A DNA stretch of 64,000 nt, taken from NCBI RefSeq assembly GCF_031458255.1, contig NZ_JAVDYC010000001.1, positions 9,642,501 through 9,706,500 of the forward strand, given 5' to 3'. The notes below the pieces were generated by a model, which ran no database searches, was not told where the DNA came from, and worked only from the letters and a program-made list of their open reading frames with translations. The first letter of the stretch is position 1. The number at the start of each line of letters is the position of its first letter. This DNA comes from Catenuloplanes niger (GTDB taxonomy: Bacteria; Actinomycetota; Actinomycetes; Mycobacteriales; Micromonosporaceae). The position numbers and the translations under genes are program-made. Of the stretch, positions 43,430-50,973 are shown one piece after another.

Positions 43430-46400
43430 CCGGACGGCGCGCCGGGCCAGCCGGTGCGGCCCGACGGCAAGCGGCACTCCGGCGGCGGGCGAGTGCCGCG
43501 AGCCGAGTTGCCGCAGGACCTGCTCGATCGGTGGGTCCGGGTCCCGCCGTGCCGTACCGGCGAAGGACTGCTCCCCGTCGACCGCGCCGGCCCGGCGCAG
43601 CCAGCGAAGGTCGCGCCAGCGGGACTCGGCGACGGTGATGTCCGCGCGACCGCCCGTCCCGTCGCGAAGTGCCAGGGCGGCGCGGGCGCTGCGTTCGTCG
43701 CCCAGCGTCTCCGCGTGGTCGGCGGAGACGGTCAGCCACCGGCGGCCCTCGTCGATGTCGCCGACGGCCAGGCAGGCACGCCCGAGGTGCCGTTCGTCGT
43801 GCATGGCGCCCAGGCGGTCGCCGGTGCGGACGGCGATGTCGTGCGCGCTCCGCAGGTGTGCGAGCGCGCCCCGGCCCACCGTGGCGTGTGCCAGCGAGCG
43901 GTGGCAGTCCGCGGTCAGCGAACGCGGTGGTGTCTCGACGGCCTCGGCGGCCGACAGCGCCTCAGCCAGCGGTCCGGCGCCGTCCACGGCCTGCTCCCCC
44001 GCGGCCAGCAGCGCGACCACCCGCAGCGGCGAGTCCGGCAGCCGGGCCGCCGTCACACCGGCCTGAGCGGCCCACTCGGCCAGCCCGTCCTCGTCCGCCG
44101 CCCGGATCGCCATGTGGCACAGATGGACCAGGCACCAGGCGGCGGTCGCCGGCTCATATCGAGCGTAGAACCGGTGTGCGGCGGACAGGTCCGCGATCGC
44201 GCCCGCCGCGTCGTCCCGGCGGGCGCGACATCGGCCTCGGCGGCGGCGCACCTCCGCGACCAGATCCGGGTCGGTCGCCGGATCGGGCAGCTCCAGGGCC
44301 CGGGCGAAGTGCGCCTCCGCCTGCTCGGGCCGGTCGGCGCTCACGGCCAGGTCGGCCAGGTGCAGACGGGCGGTCGTCGCCGTCCGGACGTGTCCGCCGG
44401 CCTGCGCCGACCGGACCGCCTCCCGCAGCGACGGCACGGCCTGTTCGGTCCGCCCGTCCCGGCGGGCCAGCATGGCCAGGGAGATCCAGGCGAGCGCCTC
44501 GACCCGGTGGTTACGCCCGTCCCGGGCCCGCCCGATCACCAGCCCGAGCCACTCCTCCGCGGCCCGCGGACGCCGGGCCCGCGCGTCGATACCGGCGAGC
44601 AGCAGCGCACCGGCGAGCCACACCGCCTCGTCACCGGCCGACTCCGCCTCGTCGAGCGCGGTGCCGAGCTCGCGGCGGGCGCGGTCCGCATGCCCCGCAC
44701 GGTCGTGCAGCTCACCCCGGTAGAGATGACCGGCCGCGATCAGACCGCGGTTGCCGAGCCGCCGGGCGATCGCGTCCGCCGCACCGAGGTTGGCCTCCGC
44801 GGCGTCGGCCGGGTCCTCCGGTCCGATCTCGCCGAGGATCCGGCCGAGCTGTTGTTCCGCGACCGCCTCGAGCACCGGGTCCGACAGTTGGTTCGCCAGC
44901 TCGGCGAGATCGCGATAGAGGTCGGCGGCCTCCTCCAGGCGCCCGATCTGGAACAGCACGTCGGCGAACAGCCGATGGCACTGCGCTCGCAGGAACAGAT
45001 CCCGGTCCTGGTACGCCGCGGCCATCGCCCGTTTCAGATGATCGACGGCCAGGCGTGGCGCGCCGCGCAGGAGCCGGATCGCACCGGTCTGCAACGCGGA
45101 CGTCGCGATCAGCCGCTGGATCTCCGCCCGGTACGTGGCCGTCTCCGCCGCCGCGAGGTCGTGCGCATCGGCCCGCTCGGTGTCACCGGCGGCACGCGCC
45201 AGCCGGGCGAGATCGCGTTCGCCGTCGACCGGACCGGCCCGCTCATGCAGTTCCTGGGCGATGTCGAGCGCTCCCGAACTCCACCGCCACGCCTCACCGT
45301 CCTCACGCGCCAGATCCATCGCGCCGCACAACTGGTAGCAGGAGGCGAGCACGGCCAGCGCGGCGGAACTGTCCCGGACCGCCGGATCGCCGCAGCACCG
45401 GATCGCCCGCCGGTAGTACTCCTCCGCGCCGGCCACGTCGGCGCGCAGTCGAGCGACCGATCCCAGCTCGCGAAGGCTGGTCGCCTGCGCCACCGGGTCG
45501 CCGGCGGACTCCGCGTGGGCCAGGCAGGTCCGGTGGTGACGTTCCGCGTCGTCGTACCGGCCGTGCCGCATGGCTATCACGCCGAGCTGGTGCGTGAAGT
45601 GCCAGGTTTCCGGGTGATCCGGCCGCAGCAGCGCGATCGTGTCCGTGCAGACGATCTGCTCCTGGTGCAGGAGACCGTGGGAGTGCAGCACCGTGCACCA
45701 CTGTGCGGCCACCGTGACCAGCTGGTCGAGATCGCCGCACAGCAGGCAGTGTTGCCACGCCTCGGCGAGGTCGACGAGGCGGTGCTCGGCGGTGTGCGCA
45801 TGCAGCCCCGCCCACCAGCGGTGGTAGGCGGCGGCCCGCCGGTGGGCCCGGCGGGTGGCCACCGGGTCCCAGTCGGCCAGCGAGGCGGCGGTCCACCGGT
45901 GCACGATCCATACGGGAGCGCCGTCCGGTTCTCGCTCCTCGGTGAGCAGGCCGAGCGCGACGAGTTCCGCGCGGGCGTCGTCGAGCCAGGGCAGGTCCGG
46001 TGGTCGGCTGCCCGCGGCAAGGTCGCGGTGGATCTCCTCGATCCCGGGTAGCTCGACGTCGGCCAGCGTGGCTTCGTCGTCGGCGCGCCGCACCTCGTGC
46101 AGCGCGCGGTACCACCTGCGCAGGCGGGCCGTACGCTCCGGGGTGGGCGCCACCGGGTCGCTGACCGCCCAGCTCAGGCCGCGTCGATCGACCGGGACGC
46201 GGAACACCGCGGCGGCGAACAACAGTTCGCGGGCGCGGGGCGACGACTCGGCGAGACGGTTGACGATCCGATCCAGCAGGACCTCACCGCTGATGTCGGC
46301 GACCGTCGCGGCGAGCGCGGTGCCGAGATCGGCTCCGCGGGCCGTCAGCCATCGCTCGGGATCGTCGATCCCACGTTTCTCGAGGCTCCGGGTCATCCGC

Positions 46401-48733
46401 TCGACGGCATCCGGGAAGGTCCGGCCGTGCCCGGAGGCGCGGCCCAACGTGAGCAGCGCATCGAGATACTCGAACGCGCGTGGATGGCCGCCGAGATAGC
46501 CGTAGGCGCGGTCCTGCTCGGCCGGGGTCAGCGCGGCGACCGCCGGGAGCCGCCAGATCAGTTTGCCGATCTCCGCGCGCGACAGCGGTCCCAGCCGCCA
46601 GTTGCGCAGCGCCGGATGCGTCATGCCGAGCGCGTCGGCGCGCGGCGCGGTGATGATGATCCGCAGCCCGTCCCGCACCCGCAGCCACGCGCGCAGAAAA
46701 CGGCGGAGTTCATCATCCGCCTCCCGGTCGGTGACGGGGTCGTCGAGCAGCAGCAGGACGGTCCGCCCATGGGCCCGCAGCTCGTCGACGAGCAGGTCCA
46801 GCCGGTCGGGCCAGTCCACGTCCGGGTCGGTCAGGCGCCGTGACAGCGAGCCGGCGCCGTCCTGGTCGGAGACGTGCGACCGCAGGCGGCGCGCGACGGC
46901 GGTCAGCAGCTCGTCCGGGGTGGCCCGGCCGGGCCAGGGCACCGGGATCACGTTCCCGGCGTCCGCCATCATCCAGGCCAGCTGGCCGGCGAGATGGCTC
47001 TTGCCGATCCCGCCGATGCCGTGCAGCAGCACGCCGCGGGCCGGGCCGTCGTTCCGCAGTTCCCGCAGCAGCCCGCGCAGGTCGGTACGGCGACCGACGA
47101 AGTCACCGCTGCTCAGGTCCGCGGATCCGGCGGCATGCCGTACCGCCGGGGTGGGCCTCGGCACCGGTGCGCGAGTGACCGGGTCGTACAGCGCGGTGGA
47201 CCTGACCCGGGTGAACAGCGCCGGGACGTGCCACTCCGGTGGCCGGGTGCCGGAACGCTCGAGTTCCAGCGTCCGGCGCAGGTCGGACAGGAGCGGCAGT
47301 GGATCGCTCCCCGCCGTGCCGGCCAGTCCGCCGTACAGCCGGGAGAGCAGCTCGGTGGCGTAGTCGTCGGTCACCGGTGCCGTCATGGCCAGGACGGCCG
47401 GCACGCCGTGCCGCAGCAGCGTGGCCGCGTACCCCGGCAGGTTCTCGGCCCCGGTGACCGCGGTGGAGCAGCCGGCCAGCACGACCAGTGGCGGAGTACG
47501 GTCGGCGACCAGTGCCTCCTCGGCGAACCGCACGGCGTCCACCGGGTCCACGCCACCGTCCGCGGTCTCCAGCAGCAGCGTGCCGGGCCGTGCGTGGCAG
47601 GAGACGTGCACGACGTGGAAGCGTTCCTCGGACAGCGCCGACCGGATCGCCGCGAGCGATCCCCAGTTGAGTACGCGCACGTGGGCGTCGCCGGCGCGGG
47701 CCGCCCGGACCCGGGTCAGGACGCTGCTCAGCTCGTACTCGTAGTCGAGCGGGACGGAGGTCCCGCCGTCCGGCGCGGCGATCACCACCAGGATGCGCAG
47801 CGGTCCCGGGATGTCCGGCGCCGGGGTGACACCCAGATCGGTGATCCGGAACGGGCGCACCCGCGGGTGCAGCCCGACCGGTCGCCCGGCACCGGGCGGC
47901 AGCACGGCCTCCCACGGCAGGCCGGCGATCCAGTCCTCGCGGGTCTCGACGCCGATCGCCAGCGACTGGTTGCGCAGCCCGGTCACCGTGAGCAGCTCGG
48001 TGAGCGCCCGCCCGGCCGGCCCCGGCAGGAAGGCCCGGCCGAGCCCGACGCCGAGCCGGTGCAGCGCGCCGGCCCGGTCCCGGCCGGACGGGCCGCCGCG
48101 CGCGTTCTCCCCGACCAGTTGCCGCATGATCTGCCGGACGGATCCGGCGGGCCGGTCGATGATCTCGGCGCCGTTCGGCAGGACGAGCGCGGTCTCGGTG
48201 GCGGAGACCCGCAGGCGGACCGTGAACGGGCCCTCCACCGCCCGGTCGACGCCGGGCCGGCCGCTCGCCCACCGAGGCACCGGAGCACCGCGCAGCGCGT
48301 CCGCCACCGCGCTCACGCAGGCCTCGTAGCGTTCGTCGGTGTCGGCGCCGGTGAAGTCGACCGGCCGGAACGCGCGGAGCAGCTCGGTCATCGGGGCGCC
48401 GGGATGCAGGATGACCGGGATGAGCGGCAGGTCGCCGCGCAACGCGCGCAGGATCAGCGCCGGGTACTCGTGAATGGTGTCCGTCGCGGCCTCACCGAGC
48501 ACCATGACAGCCGACCGGCACTCGGCGAGCGCGACGTCGATCTCCCGGGGCGCGACCTGGCCGGGCACCAGGTCCCACGGCCGGTGGAACACCTCGACCT
48601 CGGCCTGTTCCAACGCGGCCGCGAGCGCACCGGCCCGCTCCAGATCGGAATCGCCGCACGCGACGTACACCTTCGGCACATTTCCGATCATGTCAGCGGT
48701 GGCACGCCGGAGAATCGCATGGAGGAACCTCAT
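43424..48733 (-). CDS. TIR-CHAT-STAND NTPase-TPR protein
   Basis: 1769 aa. About 20-150: TIR-like domain (KVYVACGDSDLERAGALAAAL, possible active Glu in DTIHEYPAL). About 310-520: CHAT caspase-like protease with His in VHVSCHARPG (about 381) and Cys in VLAGCSTAV (about 421). About 550-850: STAND-type NTPase with Walker A HGIGGIGKSH (about 574) and Walker B TVLLLLDDP (about 663), preceded by DFVGRRTDL. About 1000-1720: many TPR-like helical repeats. The ATG at 48733 lacks a clear ribosome site; ATG 48691 is an alternative. Predicted intracellular sensor releasing an NADase and a protease upon ligand binding to the TPRs. Confidence 0.82.
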   Translation of the reverse strand: MRFLHAILRRATADMIGNVPKVYVACGDSDLERAGALAAALEQAEVEVFHRPWDLVPGQVAPREIDVALAECRSAVMVLGEAATDTIHEYPALILRALRGDLPLIPVILHPGAPMTELLRAFRPVDFTGADTDERYEACVSAVADALRGAPVPRWASGRPGVDRAVEGPFTVRLRVSATETALVLPNGAEIIDRPAGSVRQIMRQLVGENARGGPSGRDRAGALHRLGVGLGRAFLPGPAGRALTELLTVTGLRNQSLAIGVETREDWIAGLPWEAVLPPGAGRPVGLHPRVRPFRITDLGVTPAPDIPGPLRILVVIAAPDGGTSVPLDYEYELSSVLTRVRAARAGDAHVRVLNWGSLAAIRSALSEERFHVVHVSCHARPGTLLLETADGGVDPVDAVRFAEEALVADRTPPLVVLAGCSTAVTGAENLPGYAATLLRHGVPAVLAMTAPVTDDYATELLSRLYGGLAGTAGSDPLPLLSDLRRTLELERSGTRPPEWHVPALFTRVRSTALYDPVTRAPVPRPTPAVRHAAGSADLSSGDFVGRRTDLRGLLRELRNDGPARGVLLHGIGGIGKSHLAGQLAWMMADAGNVIPVPWPGRATPDELLTAVARRLRSHVSDQDGAGSLSRRLTDPDVDWPDRLDLLVDELRAHGRTVLLLLDDPVTDREADDELRRFLRAWLRVRDGLRIIITAPRADALGMTHPALRNWRLGPLSRAEIGKLIWRLPAVAALTPAEQDRAYGYLGGHPRAFEYLDALLTLGRASGHGRTFPDAVERMTRSLEKRGIDDPERWLTARGADLGTALAATVADISGEVLLDRIVNRLAESSPRARELLFAAAVFRVPVDRRGLSWAVSDPVAPTPERTARLRRWYRALHEVRRADDEATLADVELPGIEEIHRDLAAGSRPPDLPWLDDARAELVALGLLTEEREPDGAPVWIVHRWTAASLADWDPVATRRAHRRAAAYHRWWAGLHAHTAEHRLVDLAEAWQHCLLCGDLDQLVTVAAQWCTVLHSHGLLHQEQIVCTDTIALLRPDHPETWHFTHQLGVIAMRHGRYDDAERHHRTCLAHAESAGDPVAQATSLRELGSVARLRADVAGAEEYYRRAIRCCGDPAVRDSSAALAVLASCYQLCGAMDLAREDGEAWRWSSGALDIAQELHERAGPVDGERDLARLARAAGDTERADAHDLAAAETATYRAEIQRLIATSALQTGAIRLLRGAPRLAVDHLKRAMAAAYQDRDLFLRAQCHRLFADVLFQIGRLEEAADLYRDLAELANQLSDPVLEAVAEQQLGRILGEIGPEDPADAAEANLGAADAIARRLGNRGLIAAGHLYRGELHDRAGHADRARRELGTALDEAESAGDEAVWLAGALLLAGIDARARRPRAAEEWLGLVIGRARDGRNHRVEALAWISLAMLARRDGRTEQAVPSLREAVRSAQAGGHVRTATTARLHLADLAVSADRPEQAEAHFARALELPDPATDPDLVAEVRRRRGRCRARRDDAAGAIADLSAAHRFYARYEPATAAWCLVHLCHMAIRAADEDGLAEWAAQAGVTAARLPDSPLRVVALLAAGEQAVDGAGPLAEALSAAEAVETPPRSLTADCHRSLAHATVGRGALAHLRSAHDIAVRTGDRLGAMHDERHLGRACLAVGDIDEGRRWLTVSADHAETLGDERSARAALALRDGTGGRADITVAESRWRDLRWLRRAGAVDGEQSFAGTARRDPDPPIEQVLRQLGSRHSPAAGVPLAVGPHRLARRAVRS

Positions 48734-48747
48734 TAACTGGCCGTTTT

Positions 48748-48761
48748 CGGTATGGATACCG
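48748..48761. promoter_or_regulatory. Palindrome upstream of TIR-CHAT gene and GrpE operon
   Basis: Perfect CGGTAT-GG-ATACCG dyad starting 15 bp before the TIR-CHAT start codon and 97 bp before the GrpE start, within the shared divergent region. A half-site-like GAATACCG also appears at about 41811 between the divergent TIR and Hsp70 genes, hinting at one regulator for both divergent points. Confidence 0.45.
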
Positions 48762-48857
48762 GCTACCGATCCACGTTATCGTGACGAACGGCTCCGCAAT
48801 TCATGATCGATATTCCGTCCATGCGCAGACGCGCAATGCCCGGAAAGGGGCCGGCAC

Positions 48858-49376
48858 ATGACCGTACCCGCGGAATCTGATTTTGATCGTGACAGCACCC
48901 TTCGGTCGATTGACGACAGTCTTCGCGCTTTCCATGATCGGTCATCCCACCGGGAATCGGTGATCGACCGGTTGCACGAGGAGAACCAAGTGCTGCGGCA
49001 CGGATTGCGCCGCACGATCCTGCAGCCACTCGTCACGGATCTGGCGAGACTCCATGACCGGCTCACCGACCAGGCCGTCCGGCTCGCCGCCGAACCCGGC
49101 CGGGAGGCCGACCAGGCCCTGTTCGCCGGCTTCGCGGACGACGTGGCGATGACGTTGGAGCGATGTGGGTTCTCGATCGTCACGGCCGAGCCGGGTGAGG
49201 CGTACGAGCGCGGCCGTCACCTCGCGGCGGGCTTCGCCGACCGCCCCGGCAAACCGGACACGGTGGCGGAGATGCTCTCGGCCGGTCTGGTGGAGCAGGA
49301 GAGCGGACGGTTCCAGCGGCCCATCCGGGTGCGGTTGCATCGCGCCGCGCCCGACGGTCAGACAGACGAGGAGTGA
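48858..49376 (+). CDS. GrpE-like nucleotide exchange factor
   Basis: 172 aa. Long N-terminal helical region (DRLHEENQVLRHGLRRTILQPLVTDLARLHDRL) then a small beta domain (ERCGFSIVTAEPGEAYERGRH). This order matches GrpE, though sequence similarity is low. First gene of a seven-gene plus-strand operon; the next Hsp70 start overlaps its stop (GTGA), so it likely serves that Hsp70. No DnaJ is encoded in the region. Confidence 0.75.
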   Translation: MTVPAESDFDRDSTLRSIDDSLRAFHDRSSHRESVIDRLHEENQVLRHGLRRTILQPLVTDLARLHDRLTDQAVRLAAEPGREADQALFAGFADDVAMTLERCGFSIVTAEPGEAYERGRHLAAGFADRPGKPDTVAEMLSAGLVEQESGRFQRPIRVRLHRAAPDGQTDEE

Positions 49377-50968
49377 GCGTGGCGGTCTTCGGCATCGACC
49401 TCGGCACGACGTACTCGTGCATCGCCATGGTGGACGACACCGGTCGCCCGGTCATCATCAAGAACCTGATCGGCGCGGACACCACACCGTCGGTGGTGTT
49501 CTTCGAGACCGACACCAACGTGGTGGTCGGCCAGGAGGCGAAGAACTCCGCCCGCCTCTACCCGGACCAGGTCGTCTCGTTGATCAAACGGCGGATGGGT
49601 GAGGACGTCGAGCTGGACTTCCACGGCGAGCGGCACACGCCGGTGACCGTGTCCGCCCTCATCCTGCGCGAACTGGCGCATGCCGCCGGCGAGGTCGCGC
49701 ACGTGCCGGTCGAGGACGTGGTGATCACGGTCCCGGCGTACTTCGGGCTGAAGGAACGCGAGGCCACCCGCGCGGCCGGCACCGCGGCCGGGCTGACCGT
49801 GCTCAACGTGGTGCCGGAGCCGGTCGCGGCCGCACTCCACTACGAGACGATCGGCGGAGACCGGGAACGCACGATCCTCGTCTACGACCTCGGTGGCGGC
49901 ACGTTCGACACCACCGTCATCCGGCTGTCCGGGCAGGAGATCAAGGTCGTCTGCACGGACGGCGACCACCATCTCGGCGGCGCGGACTGGGACGACCGGA
50001 TATCCGCGCTGCTCCTCAGACGTTTCCTGGAGGAGCACCCGGGCAGCGCGGCGGAGCACGACGAGGAGTTCCTGCAGGAGCTGGCGAACGGCGCGGAGGA
50101 CGTCAAACGGGCACTCAGCAGTCTGGAGAAGCGACCGTTCAACATGCGCTTCGGCAGTCAGACCTGCCGAATCGAGATCGCCCGGGACCTGTTCCAGAGC
50201 AGCACCGCCGACCTGCTGGAGCGTACCGCCGAGATCACCGGTCGCACGGTGGACGCGGCGAAGGCCGCCGGGGTGACGGGTTTCGACGCGGTGCTGTTGG
50301 TCGGTGGCTCGACCCGGATGCCCGCCGTACAGGAGATGCTGCGCTCCCGGTTCGGATTCGCACCGCTGTTGCACGATCCGGACCTCGCGGTGGCGAAGGG
50401 CGCGGCGCTGTACGCGCTGATCGAGTCGGTCCGGATCTCGGTACCGGACCGGGACGAGGCCCGGCTGGCGGACGCGGCGGCGAAGGCGGGCGTCGACACG
50501 GAGACCGTGCGCGCCGCCGCCGTCAAGAAGGTCACCGCCGTCGTCCCGCGCGCGTTCGGTGTCAAGGTCCTGGACGAGTCCAGCCCGGACGGTTACTTCG
50601 TCGATCATCTGTTGCGGGCCAACACGGCGCTGCCGGCCACACCACCGGTCCAGACGTACGGCACCTCCGTCGCGAACCAGCGGGCGATCGCCATCGAGAT
50701 CTGGGAGCAGGCCGGCGCCGTCGAGTCGGCCCGGCTGCCGGACAACGAGAAGATCGGTGAGGGCGTCATCGACCGGCTCCCGCCGCTGCCGGTCAACTCG
50801 CCCATCGAGGTCACCTTCCAGATGGACGAGATGGGCACGCTGCGGGTGCACGCCGTGGAGCTGCGCACCGGTCAGGAGGTCGCGTTCGAGCTGAACATCA
50901 CCGGGCTCACCCCGGAGAAGCAGCAGGAGAACATCACGACCGTCGCCAAGTACCACGTGAGCGCCTGA
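49373..50968 (+). CDS. Hsp70-like chaperone, lidless (copy 2)
   Basis: 531 aa. Intact nucleotide-binding motifs (GIDLGTTYSCIAM, VYDLGGGTFDTTV, LVGGSTRMPAV). Like copy 1 it has an insert before the beta substrate domain and no helical lid or C-terminal EEVD-like tail. GTG 49373 overlaps the GrpE stop; GTG 49379 also has a good ribosome site. Strongly similar to copy 1 over the full length, so the two arose by duplication and were placed in opposite sub-operons. Confidence 0.9.
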   Translation: MSVAVFGIDLGTTYSCIAMVDDTGRPVIIKNLIGADTTPSVVFFETDTNVVVGQEAKNSARLYPDQVVSLIKRRMGEDVELDFHGERHTPVTVSALILRELAHAAGEVAHVPVEDVVITVPAYFGLKEREATRAAGTAAGLTVLNVVPEPVAAALHYETIGGDRERTILVYDLGGGTFDTTVIRLSGQEIKVVCTDGDHHLGGADWDDRISALLLRRFLEEHPGSAAEHDEEFLQELANGAEDVKRALSSLEKRPFNMRFGSQTCRIEIARDLFQSSTADLLERTAEITGRTVDAAKAAGVTGFDAVLLVGGSTRMPAVQEMLRSRFGFAPLLHDPDLAVAKGAALYALIESVRISVPDRDEARLADAAAKAGVDTETVRAAAVKKVTAVVPRAFGVKVLDESSPDGYFVDHLLRANTALPATPPVQTYGTSVANQRAIAIEIWEQAGAVESARLPDNEKIGEGVIDRLPPLPVNSPIEVTFQMDEMGTLRVHAVELRTGQEVAFELNITGLTPEKQQENITTVAKYHVSA

Positions 50969-50973
50969 GGGCC

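Noticed and set aside
43454-46051. 865-codon plus-strand open frame
   Set aside because: Antisense to the TPR region of the TIR-CHAT protein; no ribosome site or domain.
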